From: Caballeronia concitans
GTDB lineage: Bacteria > Pseudomonadota > Gammaproteobacteria > Burkholderiales > Burkholderiaceae
NCBI RefSeq assembly: GCF_001544615.1
Contig: NZ_FCNV02000003.1
Coordinates: 434,001-498,000, forward strand
Reading direction: 5' to 3'
Length of the DNA: 64,000 nucleotides
The notes under the pieces were generated by a model. That model was not told the origin of the DNA, made no database searches, and saw only the letters and a list, made by a program, of their open reading frames with translations. The translations under genes were made by a program, and so were the position numbers. Below are positions 45,235-54,283 of the stretch, in pieces. Each line of letters begins with the position of its first letter. The stretch's first letter is position 1.

Positions 45235-46320
45235 TCACGGCACGACCGAGAGAAACAGGAACGCCGCGAAGATGACGAGATGCACGACGCCCTGCAGCAC
45301 CGTCGAGCGTCCCGTGCCGAGCGTGATGACGGACACGAGCAGCGTGAGCGCGAGCATCGTGATTTCCTTGGGCGCGAGGCCGAGCGAGATCGGCTGACCC
45401 ATCGCGATCGACACGACGGCGACCGTCGGTATCGTCAGGCCGATGCTCGCGAGCGCCGAGCCGAGCGCGAGATTGAGGCTCGTCTGGAGGCGGTCGAGCC
45501 GCGCCGCCCGCAGCGCCGCGAGTCCTTCGGGCAGCAGCACGAGCGCGGCGATCACCACGCCGACCACCGCCTCGGGCGCGCCCGCCGCCGCGACGCCCGC
45601 CTCGACCGCCGGCGAAAGCAGCTTCGCGAGCCCGACCACCGCCACGAGCGAAACCATCAGCAGCGCGAGTGCGAACCATGCCTCGCCGTTGGTCGGCGGC
45701 GGCGCGTGCGGCGCGTCGGCTTCGGCGGCGGTCTGCTTCGCGGCAGTCGGCAGGAAATAATCGCGATGACGTATCGTCTGCACGAACACGAACGTCACAT
45801 ACAGCACGAGCGAGATGATGCCGACGAAAACCAGCTGCGACGTGGACAATGCCGGCCCCTCGACCGTGCTCGTGAAGTTCGGCAGCACGAGCGTCATGAC
45901 GGCCAGCGCGCAGAGAATGGCGAGCGCCGCGCTCGCGCCTTGCAACTGAAAGTCCTGCACGTGATGCCGCAAACCGCCGACGAGCAGGCACAAGCCCACG
46001 ATCCCGCTGCTGCAAATCATGATCGCGGCGAACACGGTGTCGCGCGGCAGGCCGGCTTTTTCCGGGCCGCCGGACAGCATCACGGAGACGATCAGCGCGA
46101 CTTCGATCACCGTAACTGCGACGGCCAGCACCAGCGTGCCGAACGGCTCCCCGACGCGATGCGCAACCACTTCCGCGTGATGCACCGCCGCGAACACCGC
46201 GAGCGCCAGCGCGACCGCCGAAAGGCCGGTCAGCCATGCGCCGTGGATGAACGCGGCGGCGGCGAGCACGACGATCGCGGCAATCGGGCTAAGGACGGTC
46301 CAGTCGAGCTTTGATTTCAT
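45235..46320 (-). CDS. chaA: Calcium/sodium-proton antiporter, ChaA family
   Basis: A 361-aa membrane protein of about 11 helices with the two cation-exchanger repeats. The first has HRVGEPFGTLVLAVAVTVIEVALI with the key acidic residues, and the second GVVIAALVLLPEGLAALRAARLDRLQTSLNLALGSALASIGLTIP. A histidine/alanine-rich cytoplasmic loop (residues about 205-225) separates the halves. It exports Ca2+ or Na+/K+ in exchange for protons at alkaline pH. The ATG at 46320 is used; upstream codons in the frame are arginine-rich and not convincing. Confidence 0.9.
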   Translation of the reverse strand: MKSKLDWTVLSPIAAIVVLAAAAFIHGAWLTGLSAVALALAVFAAVHHAEVVAHRVGEPFGTLVLAVAVTVIEVALIVSVMLSGGPEKAGLPRDTVFAAIMICSSGIVGLCLLVGGLRHHVQDFQLQGASAALAILCALAVMTLVLPNFTSTVEGPALSTSQLVFVGIISLVLYVTFVFVQTIRHRDYFLPTAAKQTAAEADAPHAPPPTNGEAWFALALLMVSLVAVVGLAKLLSPAVEAGVAAAGAPEAVVGVVIAALVLLPEGLAALRAARLDRLQTSLNLALGSALASIGLTIPTVAVVSIAMGQPISLGLAPKEITMLALTLLVSVITLGTGRSTVLQGVVHLVIFAAFLFLSVVP

Positions 46321-46600
46321 CGGCGTTCCGGGTGGGTCGGTGGATAGGCGCCGGCTCGTGGCGAGGCGGCGAAGTGGTCCGACCGCCCCGCGCAGCAAGC
46401 GTGCGATGAAAGCGCCGCGGCAAAGGGCCACATGCCATCGGCATGATAGCCCCGTGGCAAGGCGGCGGACGCACGCACGGCTTACGTCTTGACGGTGCAA
46501 TCCGGACGATTGGTACAGATGTGAAAAGCGGAAACGGCCCGCGCACTCGATCGCCTGCGGCCAAGCGACAGCAATACCTAGACGCACGAGATTGCGCAAG

Positions 46601-46634
46601 AAAAAAAGGCCTGCGGCATGGATGCGCGCAGGCC
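46601..46634 (-). terminator. Rho-independent terminator of the OsmC gene
   Basis: Stem GGCCTGCG / CGCAGGCC (46608-46615 with 46627-46634), 11-nt loop, then seven T residues on the minus strand; 23 bp after the osmC stop. Confidence 0.9.
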
Positions 46635-46656
46635 GGCGTTGCGAACGCTACGAATG

Positions 46657-47088
46657 TCAGGATTCGAGTTGCGCGTTCAGCGTGATCTTCGCGTTGCCGG
46701 CGAACAGCTTCGAAACCGGGCAGCCTTCCTTGGCGGCCTGCGCGGCCTTGTCGAATGCGGCCTTGTCGGCGCCCGGAATCTTAGCCTTCAGGTCGAGCTG
46801 GCACGAGGTAATCGAGAAGCCTTCGCCGTCCTTTTCGAGCGTGACCGTCGATTTCGTTTCGAGGCTTTCGGCCTTCATGCCGGCCTGTTCGAGTTGCAGC
46901 GAGAGCGCCATCGTGAAGCAGCCCGCGTGCGCCGCGCCGATCAGTTCTTCGGGATTGGTGCCCGGGCCATCCTCGAAACGCGACTTGAATCCGTACGGCG
47001 CTTCGTTGAGCACGCCGGTTTGCGTCGAAATGAACCCCTTGCCATCCTTGATGCCGCCGCTCCATTTTGCCGATGCAGTCTTTTGCAC
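46657..47088 (-). CDS. osmC: OsmC-type organic hydroperoxide peroxiredoxin
   Basis: A 143-aa protein. The start is GTG at 47088, placed by GGAGA upstream and by the family N-terminus (MQKTASAKWSGGIKDGKG). Two catalytic cysteines lie in AAHAGCFTMALSLQLEQAG and in EGCPVSKLF, as in all OsmC/Ohr proteins; the TNPEELIGAAHAGCF stretch is diagnostic of the OsmC subgroup. It reduces organic hydroperoxides and protects against osmotic and oxidative stress. Single-gene unit with its own terminator. Confidence 0.94.
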   Translation of the reverse strand: MQKTASAKWSGGIKDGKGFISTQTGVLNEAPYGFKSRFEDGPGTNPEELIGAAHAGCFTMALSLQLEQAGMKAESLETKSTVTLEKDGEGFSITSCQLDLKAKIPGADKAAFDKAAQAAKEGCPVSKLFAGNAKITLNAQLES

Positions 47089-47456
47089 GAGAGTTCTCCA
47101 AAAAATGGGATTGCGATGACCGGCAGAACCGGCCTGACTACTGCCTTTCGCAGCGCCGACCAAGCGCACGCACCGTGCCCGGTGCCGCTGACGTGACGAC
47201 GTGACGACGTCATCGCGTTCATCGTAGCGGAACGGGATTCGTGGCGCACCCGCCGTGCGCCGATGGTTAGAGTCGAGTCGACAGGGGTTTCCAACGGCGG
47301 CGCGGCGGACGCCATCGCTCAGGAGAAAGTGTCGGCTCTTTGCGTACCTCAGGTTCCTCGGCATTTCGGAGAATTCGCCTTTCGCTCGTGATGCCGTGGT
47401 ACGCATCATGATGCGTTCACGCCGCGCTACCTGCATCGCTGGCTCATCGCGCAGGC
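47089..47456. other. Intergenic region upstream of osmC and of the toxin-like gene
   Basis: This 368-bp gap contains the osmC promoter (minus strand) and, on the plus strand, no good ribosome binding site for the toxin-like gene. A direct repeat GTGACGAC occurs twice in tandem at 47193-47208, followed by a GACGTC palindrome. Short frames here do not resemble proteins, so part of an older gene may have been lost. Confidence 0.45.
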
Positions 47457-48266
47457 GTGGGCTCGCCTCTCACCTGGGCTCCTTCGACAGTACTGCCAGA
47501 GGCGAACTTGCAAAACTCGATACGGATCGGAAGTCGCTCGCTCGCGCTTTATCGGCGACGTGATGCAGTGTTCGCGCGCCCGAAGGACCGAGAAAGGGCA
47601 TCGCAAGCGGCACGCGCTTTCCTGGCCGACTCGTTCAGATGGGAACACGATCACGCATTCATTTCTCGCGTGTGCGCGCTACTCGAACTCGACGAGGACG
47701 ACGCACAGAACGCTCGATGGAGGGTGCGGCGCGCAATCGAATCGGGCGAGTTGGTGACGGTCCCGGATCGGCCGAGCAGTGGCCTGCGCTGCAGTCGCGG
47801 CGACGATGTGCCGAGGCCGCGCTCGTTCACGTTCACGTTCACGTTCACGTTCACGCCGTCACAATTGTTCGCTCGCGGGGCGAGTGTCGCGGCGGCCGTT
47901 CGTGCGTTCACGCCTCCGACGCTGCCGAGACTGCCCGCCAATGATTTCTTCGCAATCGTGGCGGCAGAACCGGGCGACGTGCTGCCGGATGGAAGGATCG
48001 CCACAGCGTTGAGCGATGCAGCGCCGTTCGATTATGTGCCGGACGAGCTGAGCGACGGTGCCATTGACGTTGCCGCCAGCACGAACAACCCACGCTACGC
48101 GGCCAAGATGCTTGGCTACGACGACACCACTTTCAGCGACATGATCCATGCAATCAAGCCACAGAATGGCCTGAGACCATCCGACAATCTGACGTTCTAC
48201 GACGACGGAAGTGTGGCTTTCAAAGGTCGTATGCTGGACGACAACATCCATAACTATGCGCCCTGA
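47457..48266 (+). CDS. Putative polymorphic-toxin protein (uncharacterised C-terminal domain)
   Basis: Up to 269 aa. The listed GTG start is uncertain, with no ribosome binding site. Residues about 5-105 look like a helical N-terminal domain (NLQNSIRIGSRSLALYRRRD; DRERASQAARAFLADSF). Then comes a low-complexity linker with five FT units encoded by TTCACG repeats. The last 90 residues (NNPRYAAKMLGYDDTTFSDM and DNLTFYDDGSVAFKGRMLDD, ending HNYAP) have the compact look of a secreted toxin's C-terminal domain and resemble, from memory, orphan toxin modules of Burkholderia. The immunity-like gene 4 bp downstream supports this. Fold and target unknown; no VgrG, PAAR or Rhs gene is near. Confidence 0.5.
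   Translation: MGSPLTWAPSTVLPEANLQNSIRIGSRSLALYRRRDAVFARPKDRERASQAARAFLADSFRWEHDHAFISRVCALLELDEDDAQNARWRVRRAIESGELVTVPDRPSSGLRCSRGDDVPRPRSFTFTFTFTFTPSQLFARGASVAAAVRAFTPPTLPRLPANDFFAIVAAEPGDVLPDGRIATALSDAAPFDYVPDELSDGAIDVAASTNNPRYAAKMLGYDDTTFSDMIHAIKPQNGLRPSDNLTFYDDGSVAFKGRMLDDNIHNYAP
47826..47855. repeat. In-frame (TTCACG)5 hexanucleotide repeat
   Basis: Five perfect tandem copies coding for (Phe-Thr)5 in the linker between the two domains of the toxin-like protein. Unit changes would keep the frame and alter only linker length. Confidence 0.95.
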
Positions 48267-48270
48267 GATC

Positions 48271-48696
48271 ATGACGACAAACAACGTCCGGGCTATCGCT
48301 CACGCAACCTTTATCATCTCCGGAACCGATGTCATTCCCGATGTGTGGACGGCCTATTTCGGCGTGCGCCCGAGCCGGGAAAGCATCAAGGGGCAGCGCT
48401 TCGTCTTGCCTTCGGGAAAGCTGAGCCAGCGGCCGGCAACGCTTGGTCTGTGGGGTATCGGAAGCAAATCGATCATTCATAGCGACCAACTCGCTCCCCA
48501 TCTTCGTTACCTTAAGAGCTACCTGGCGTTACCGCGCGGCGATCTGCGCGACCTCGCGGCGGCGCAGGGCGCGACAGTGGCTTTGTGGTGCTACTGGTTC
48601 AACGAGCCAGGACACGGCGCTCCAGACGTGCCGGACGACATCCGGGCGATGATGGGAGCGCTCGGCGGCACGATCGAGCTAGACGAGTACCAGTAG
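48271..48696 (+). CDS. DUF4279-like putative immunity protein
   Basis: A 141-aa cytosolic protein. The layout fits the DUF4279 family: an N-terminal strand ATFIISGTDVIPDVWTAYF, then GVRPSRESIKGQRF, the tryptophan-containing TLGLWGIGSKSIIHSDQLAPHL, and a helix YLKSYLALPRGDLRDLAA, ending in an acidic tail GTIELDEYQ. Members of this family often stand next to toxin genes. The ATG at 48271 is used; an ATG at 48256 overlapping the toxin stop is possible. It follows the toxin-like gene by four bases, as expected for toxin then immunity. Confidence 0.6.
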   Translation: MTTNNVRAIAHATFIISGTDVIPDVWTAYFGVRPSRESIKGQRFVLPSGKLSQRPATLGLWGIGSKSIIHSDQLAPHLRYLKSYLALPRGDLRDLAAAQGATVALWCYWFNEPGHGAPDVPDDIRAMMGALGGTIELDEYQ

Positions 48697-48839
48697 CAAG
48701 CGCTGCCGGAATCGCAATGGCGCACGCCGGCCGACATGGCTGCGCGGGGTCGTGAGTGGACTGAGGTCAAGACGAAAGTCGGCTAAAATTTCGGACGATG
48801 TTTTGAACGAATTTTGAACGGCATCCGCCGAAGCCTTAT

Positions 48840-49490
48840 ATGACAAGCCCTCTTCTGTACGTCGACGTCTGGTCGGATTTCGTCTGTCCCTTCTGCTACC
48901 TGGAAACGCCGGTGCTCGATCAGTTGCGCAACGCGTACGGGGACGCCGTCGAAATTCGCTGGCACGCGTTCGAACTGCGCCCCGAACCGGCGCCGCTGCT
49001 CGATCCGAACAGCGAGCGCATCGTCGATGCGTGGGAAAAATCGGTGCGTCCGCTCGCCGACGAGCGCGGTCTGCTCATGCGTATGCCGCCGGTCGCGCCG
49101 CGCAGCCGCAAGGCATTCGAAACGGCGCTGTTCGCGCGCGAGTCGGGCCGCTACGACGTCGTGCATCGCGCCATCTTCAAGGCGTATTTCGAGGAAGGCA
49201 TCGACATCGGCGATACGGATGCCCTCCTCGACATTGCCGCGACCTGCGGCATCGATCCCGAACTGCTGGAAGAATCGCTCGACGACGGCACGTACACCGA
49301 CCTCGTCATCGAGGACGAAGAGTTCGCGAAGAAGCTCGGCGTGAGCGGCGTGCCGTTCGCCGTGCTCTCGCGCGAACCCGCGCCGGGCCAGGAACCGCCG
49401 CCGCCCATCGCGCTGCGCGGCGCCGCGCCAATTCAACACTACGAAGCCGCCATTGAACGGCTCTTTCCGGACGGCTTTCCCGGTAGCTGA
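48840..49490 (+). CDS. DsbA-family oxidoreductase, FrnE-like
   Basis: A 216-aa thioredoxin-fold protein with the active site CPFC in DVWSDFVCPFCYLETPV and no signal peptide, so it acts in the cytosol. The helical insertion (SRKAFETALFARESGRYDVVHRAIFKAYFEEGIDIGD) and the cis-proline region GVSGVPFAV are typical of FrnE-like proteins. Likely a disulfide oxidoreductase or isomerase. It lies downstream of the toxin/immunity pair but is separated by 143 bp and is probably independent. Confidence 0.9.
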   Translation: MTSPLLYVDVWSDFVCPFCYLETPVLDQLRNAYGDAVEIRWHAFELRPEPAPLLDPNSERIVDAWEKSVRPLADERGLLMRMPPVAPRSRKAFETALFARESGRYDVVHRAIFKAYFEEGIDIGDTDALLDIAATCGIDPELLEESLDDGTYTDLVIEDEEFAKKLGVSGVPFAVLSREPAPGQEPPPPIALRGAAPIQHYEAAIERLFPDGFPGS

Positions 49491-49511
49491 CCTCGACGAG
49501 CGCAGCGCCTG

Positions 49512-50414
49512 CTAGCTGTGCTCCGCCATGAACGACTTCAGCGCGATACGCTGCGACGGCTCGAGCGCCTCGAATTCGAGCCCGTACGCCGCGCCCGGCG
49601 CACCCGATTCGGCCGGCCCCACGTGCCGCACGATCGCAATGGTATCGATCTGCACATCGACGCCATCCGTGCTGAAGCGAAACGACAGATTCAGCCGATC
49701 GCCGGCGGCCGCCGTCGCGGCGGGCACCGACAACGACATGCCGTACGGGCTGATGTCCGCCACGCGGCCGAGTTGCGGCACGGCGCTCGTCGCGGTTTCC
49801 ATCGTGAATCGCGCGCCGAGCCGGGTCGGCATGCGCGCGAACTTGCGGGCGCGCAGACGGCGAATCAGGCCCGGCGCCGATAACACCACGTAGTTGAACG
49901 GCTCGCGACTCGTCGCATCGACGGTGCATGCAAAGCGGAACACGCCACGCCCGGTCAGCGCGATCAGATCGACCTGCTCGCCGCGCGTCAGTTCGAGCGG
50001 CGCAAAGCCGCTCATGACCGGCTGCGTGATGAAAAGCGAGCGCTCGCCATTGCGCCGCGGATTCGAGAAGCCGATGACCCGGCTTGCGTACATCAGGGAG
50101 CCGGATACGCCGCTTCCCCTCAATCCGACGCGCCCGCCAATGGCAAGGTTCATGTCTTCGAGCGTCGGCGGGCCATCGCCTGGGGAATCAGTAGAGATGG
50201 TACGCCGCGCCGCCTCTTGCGAAGAACGATGCGGCTGAAGCTGAACGCAGAGGAACGCGCGCGCGGTTTCGTCGGGGACGATGGTGCCGCTTTCGAACAG
50301 GACCGCGCCTTCGGGCGACAGGATCGGCCATTCGAGCGGCGCGTTCAGGGGAATATCGGCTGGGTTGAGGCGAACGAGAGCCGGTCGTTTCTCAAGGACG
50401 GGTTCTGCGAGCAT
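49512..50414 (-). CDS. PilZ-domain c-di-GMP-binding protein, YcgR-like layout
   Basis: A 300-aa cytosolic protein. The C-terminal PilZ domain (about residues 185-300) has both binding motifs: RxxxR at residues 190-194 (RKFAR) and DxSxxG at 220-225 (DISPYG). The N-terminal half (about residues 85-180) has the PilZN/YcgR-like beta-barrel look, with GSLMYASRVIGFSN and LTRGEQVDLIALTGRGVFRFAC. Proteins of this type slow flagellar motors or alter exopolysaccharide when c-di-GMP rises. It stands alone; an AT-rich region lies upstream. Confidence 0.9.
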   Translation of the reverse strand: MLAEPVLEKRPALVRLNPADIPLNAPLEWPILSPEGAVLFESGTIVPDETARAFLCVQLQPHRSSQEAARRTISTDSPGDGPPTLEDMNLAIGGRVGLRGSGVSGSLMYASRVIGFSNPRRNGERSLFITQPVMSGFAPLELTRGEQVDLIALTGRGVFRFACTVDATSREPFNYVVLSAPGLIRRLRARKFARMPTRLGARFTMETATSAVPQLGRVADISPYGMSLSVPAATAAAGDRLNLSFRFSTDGVDVQIDTIAIVRHVGPAESGAPGAAYGLEFEALEPSQRIALKSFMAEHS

Positions 50415-50582
50415 TGGTTCGGAATAGTAAGAAGATTCTTAGGTTTTTTCAGAATCGTCCCGATTGACGGCGTTTTCGTCAAGCGTTTTTCGGTAACCGT
50501 TACGTCGCAGAGCCAACATCGCTCAACATCGGTTATTCATACCGTTTTTATGCGCATAAACATCGGCGTCTAACAATAAAAA

Positions 50583-51455
50583 TTAAAGACTTTGCGCTGA
50601 ATAGGTGTCGCATTGGCGTATGTCGCCGCTGGTCAATCCACGTCGCAACCACCGCTGGCGCTGCGCGCTCGTCCCGTGCGTGAACGCCTCCGGCACGACG
50701 CGCCCTTGCGTCTGCTGCTGCAGCCGGTCATCGCCGATGGCGCCCGCCGCGTTCAGCCCCTGCTCGAAGTCGCCCGGCTCGATCAGCTTCGCGTTCTGCT
50801 GCTGTGCCACCGCCGCCCAGACGCCCGCGAAGCAGTCCGCCTGCAACTCGACCCGCACCGACAACGCGTTCGCCTGCTCGCGCGACATCCGCGCGCGCGC
50901 CCGATCCACCTTGTCCGAGATGCCGAGCACGTTCTGCACGTGATGCCCGACTTCGTGCGCGATCACGTACGCCTGCGCGAAGTCGCCGCTCGCGCCGAAT
51001 CGATCGCGCAGCTCGCGATAAAAGGACAGGTCGATATAAACGTTGCGGTCCGCCGGGCAATAGAACGGTCCCATCGCGGACTGGCCCATGCCGCAACCGG
51101 TCTGCGTGCCGCCCGTGAACATCACGAGCTTCGGCGCCGGATAGTCCTGGTTGAACTCCGTGCGAAAGATGTGCTGCCATGTGCGCTCGGTGTTGCCGAG
51201 CACGCGGCGCACGAACACCGCGCCGGCATCGTGCGCGGGTTCGGCGTTGCGTGGGGCGGCCTGCTGCTGCGGCGCGTTACCGTGTAAAACCTGCGCGCCG
51301 TTGATGATCGTCATCGGATTGATGCCGAAAAAGTACGACGCAGCCAGCGCCACGATGATCGTGCCGATGCCTATCGTTCCCCCGCCGATGCCGATGCCGC
51401 CCGAGCCGCGCCGGTCTTCGACGTTCTGACTTTCCGCTTCATCATCGAGGCGCAT
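50583..51455 (-). CDS. Neutral zinc metallopeptidase (YpfJ/KPN_02809 family)
   Basis: A 290-aa protein with one N-terminal transmembrane helix (GTIIVALAASYFFGINPMTII) after a short cytoplasmic, glycine-rich segment. The catalytic motif HEVGHHVQN is present, with the family stretches GMGQSAMGPFYCPADRNVYIDLSF upstream and ELQADCFAGVWA downstream (Glu as third zinc ligand). C-terminal RRWLRRGLTSGDIRQCDTY is conserved. It acts in the periplasm; the physiological substrate is unknown. Confidence 0.93.
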   Translation of the reverse strand: MRLDDEAESQNVEDRRGSGGIGIGGGTIGIGTIIVALAASYFFGINPMTIINGAQVLHGNAPQQQAAPRNAEPAHDAGAVFVRRVLGNTERTWQHIFRTEFNQDYPAPKLVMFTGGTQTGCGMGQSAMGPFYCPADRNVYIDLSFYRELRDRFGASGDFAQAYVIAHEVGHHVQNVLGISDKVDRARARMSREQANALSVRVELQADCFAGVWAAVAQQQNAKLIEPGDFEQGLNAAGAIGDDRLQQQTQGRVVPEAFTHGTSAQRQRWLRRGLTSGDIRQCDTYSAQSL

Positions 51456-51873
51456 GTTGATTCTCCGTTGTGTTCGCGCGTCGCGCGCTTCTTAAAAGCC
51501 AATATCGTACCTGCGCGCCGTGGGCTTTCCTTGCGGTCCGCAAGTCAAACTTCGTTGGCCGATTTCGTCCGCAACGCATTGCCGAATGCCGATGAAAACG
51601 CGTGATGCAGTGCGGTCGATTGTCGCGAAGAGCACGCGCCGCGCCTGACACCGCATCACATGCGGTCATCTTGAAAAACGATAAATATCAAGCCGCTAGC
51701 GACGATAAGCCCTTGAAACTGCGGCATTTCCGCGCAATCGACATAACTGACGCAGCGCAACACTCGGCGAAATTCGGCGCTAAGCTCCGGCCCGTCAACT
51801 GACGCATTTGTCGAAGCACAGGACCGGCCCGGCCTTCCAACACGGGCGCGTGAATTTCAAAGCACACGTCATC
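51456..51873. other. Divergent promoter region between the metallopeptidase and cydAB genes
   Basis: This 418-bp gap contains no convincing gene. It is AT-richer near 51670-51720 (AAACGATAAATATCAAG). No clean TTGAT-N4-ATCAA box was found upstream of cydA. Short frames on both strands look like noise. Confidence 0.5.
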
Positions 51874-53277
51874 ATGCACTCGACTCCCGAAGCAATCGAT
51901 CTGGCGCGGATCCAGTTCGCGTTCACCGTATCGTTCCACATCATCTTCCCTGCCCTGAGCATCGGGCTCGCGAGCTTCATCGCCGTGCTCGAAGGCGCGT
52001 GGCTCAAAACCGGCAAGCCCGTCTACAAGGAGCTGTGCCTTTTCTGGTCGAAAATATTCGCCGTGGCGTTCGGCATGGGCGTAGTCTCGGGCGTCGTCAT
52101 GGCATACGAGTTCGGCACCAACTGGGGCGGCTTCTCCAGCTTCGCCGGCCCCGTCACCGGCCCGCTGCTGACCTACGAAGTGATGACCGCGTTCTTCCTC
52201 GAAGCGGGCTTCCTCGGCATCATGCTGTTCGGCTGGAACAAGGTCGGCCCGAAGGCGCACTTCGGCGCGACGCTGATGGTCGCCATCGGCACGCTCATCT
52301 CGACCTTCTGGATTCTCGCGTCGAATAGCTGGATGCAGACGCCGCAAGGATTCCGCATCGAAGGCGATCACGTCGTGCCTGTCGACTGGTTCGCGATCAT
52401 CTTCAATCCGTCGTTTCCCTACCGGCTCGCGCACATGGCGATCGCGGCGTTCATCGTGGCCGCGCTGGTCGTGGCCGCGACGGGCGCGTGGCATCTGCTG
52501 AAAGGACGGCGCGACCCCGCGATCAAGAAGACCTTCTCTATGGCGCTCTGGCTGCTGCTCGCACTGACGCCGATTCAGGCGATCGTCGGCGATGCGCACG
52601 GCATCAACACGCGCGAGCATCAGCCGGCGAAGATCGCGGCGATCGAAGGCTTGTGGGACACGGAGAAAGGCGGCACGGCGCTGAACGTGTTCGGCATCCC
52701 CGACATGGAGGCGGAAACGACCAAGTACGCGGTGAAGATTCCGCATCTCGGCAGCCTGATCCTCACGCATAGCTGGGACGGCGAAATCCGCGGCCTGAAA
52801 TCCTTTCCGAAGGACGAGCGTCCCAATTCTACGATCGTCTTCTGGAGCTTCCGTGTGATGGCGGGTCTCGGCGTGCTGATGATCGCGATGTCGGTGGCGT
52901 CGTGGCTGCTGCATCGCAAGCGCAAGCTGTTCGAAGCGCGCTGGTTTCATCGCTTCGTGTTGCTGATGGGCCCGAGCGGTTTCGTCACGCTGCTCGCGGG
53001 CTGGGTCACGACGGAAGCGGGCCGTCAGCCGTGGGTCGTCTATGGCGTGATGCGCACCGCCGATGCCGTCTCGCCCGTCACCGCGCAGCAGGTCGGCGTG
53101 TCGCTCATGGCGTTCGTGATCGTCTACACGATCGTGTTCGGCACCGGCATCTACTACCTGCTCAAGCTGCTGCGTCAGGGCCCCGCGCTGCCGGGACAGA
53201 CGCCGCACGAACCGTCACCCGAAGGCACCGCGCGCCGGCCGCTTTCCTTGCCCAACCAGTCCATCGAAGGAGCATGA
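51874..53277 (+). CDS. cydA: Cytochrome bd-type (cyanide-insensitive) quinol oxidase subunit I
   Basis: A 467-aa membrane protein. It opens with the family-typical LARIQFAFTVSFHIIFPALS, where His is a haem ligand. GPVTGPLLTYEVMTAFFLEAGFLGIML and NSWMQTPQGF are conserved. The Q-loop region lacks the long C-terminal insert of E. coli CydA, which places it in the short-loop (CioA-type) group. It oxidises ubiquinol and reduces oxygen with high affinity without pumping protons. The ATG at 51874 is used. cydB follows after four bases. Confidence 0.95.
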   Translation: MHSTPEAIDLARIQFAFTVSFHIIFPALSIGLASFIAVLEGAWLKTGKPVYKELCLFWSKIFAVAFGMGVVSGVVMAYEFGTNWGGFSSFAGPVTGPLLTYEVMTAFFLEAGFLGIMLFGWNKVGPKAHFGATLMVAIGTLISTFWILASNSWMQTPQGFRIEGDHVVPVDWFAIIFNPSFPYRLAHMAIAAFIVAALVVAATGAWHLLKGRRDPAIKKTFSMALWLLLALTPIQAIVGDAHGINTREHQPAKIAAIEGLWDTEKGGTALNVFGIPDMEAETTKYAVKIPHLGSLILTHSWDGEIRGLKSFPKDERPNSTIVFWSFRVMAGLGVLMIAMSVASWLLHRKRKLFEARWFHRFVLLMGPSGFVTLLAGWVTTEAGRQPWVVYGVMRTADAVSPVTAQQVGVSLMAFVIVYTIVFGTGIYYLLKLLRQGPALPGQTPHEPSPEGTARRPLSLPNQSIEGA

Positions 53278-53281
53278 GAAC

Positions 53282-54283
53282 ATGGACCTGACACTCGCGT
53301 GGGCCGCAATCATCGCGCTCGGCCTCTTGATGTACGTGGTGCTCGACGGCTTCGACCTCGGCATCGGCATTCTCTTTCCGTTCTTCCCTGAGCAGCACGA
53401 CCGCGACGTGATGATGAACACCGTCGCGCCCGTCTGGGACGGCAATGAAACGTGGCTCGTGCTCGGCGGCGCGGGCCTCTTCGCCGCGTTCCCGATGGTT
53501 TATTCCACCGTGCTTTCGGCGCTTTATCTGCCGCTCGTGCTGATGCTCGTGTGCCTGATTTTTCGCGGCGTGTCGTTCGAGATTCGCGCGAAGGCCACGC
53601 GCACGAAGCATATGTGGGATCTCGCGTTCATCGGCGGATCGGCGGGTGCGACGTTCTTTCAGGGCGTGGCGCTAGGCGCGTTTCTCGAAGGCATTCCCGT
53701 CGCGGACGGGCGCTTTTCCGGCGATGCCTTCGGCTGGTTCACGCCGTTTGCGATCTTCACGGGCGGCGCGCTCGTCGTCACTTATGCGCTGCTGGGCGCA
53801 TGCTGGCTGATCGCGAAGACGGAAGGCGATCTGCAGCGGCGGATGTATCGCGTCGTGTGGCCGCTGACGCTTCTGCAACTCGCGACGATCGCCGTCGTCA
53901 GCGTATGGACGCCGTTGCTCGATGCGGGCATCGCGTCCCGCTGGTTCGATTCGCCGCTGTTCTATCGGATGCTGCCCGCGCCGGTGCTCGTCGCGGCGTG
54001 CGCGTGGGCGATGCGCCGGTCGATCGAATCGCGGCATGAGAAGCGGCCGTTCGCCGTGGCGCTGGGCTTCGTGCTGCTCGGCTATGCGGGGCTCGTGGCG
54101 AGCATCTCGCCGCACGATATTTTTCCTGGCGTATCGATCTGGGATGCGGCGTCGCCGCGGTCCAGCCAGCTATTTACCATCGTCGGCGCGGCGGTCATTC
54201 TGCCGGTTATCGTCGCTTATACGACTTTGGGTTATTGGGTATTCAGAGGGAAGGTGCGTCATGGCGAACATCACTATCACTGA
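53282..54283 (+). CDS. cydB: Cytochrome bd-type quinol oxidase subunit II
   Basis: A 333-aa membrane protein with about eight helices. The start MDLTLAWAAIIALGLLMYVVLDGFDLGIGILFPF is diagnostic. VWDGNETWLVLGGAGLFAAFP, FRGVSFEIRAK and FFQGVALGAFLEG follow, as in all CydB proteins. Structural partner of subunit I. It overlaps the next small gene by 23 bases. Confidence 0.95.
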   Translation: MDLTLAWAAIIALGLLMYVVLDGFDLGIGILFPFFPEQHDRDVMMNTVAPVWDGNETWLVLGGAGLFAAFPMVYSTVLSALYLPLVLMLVCLIFRGVSFEIRAKATRTKHMWDLAFIGGSAGATFFQGVALGAFLEGIPVADGRFSGDAFGWFTPFAIFTGGALVVTYALLGACWLIAKTEGDLQRRMYRVVWPLTLLQLATIAVVSVWTPLLDAGIASRWFDSPLFYRMLPAPVLVAACAWAMRRSIESRHEKRPFAVALGFVLLGYAGLVASISPHDIFPGVSIWDAASPRSSQLFTIVGAAVILPVIVAYTTLGYWVFRGKVRHGEHHYH

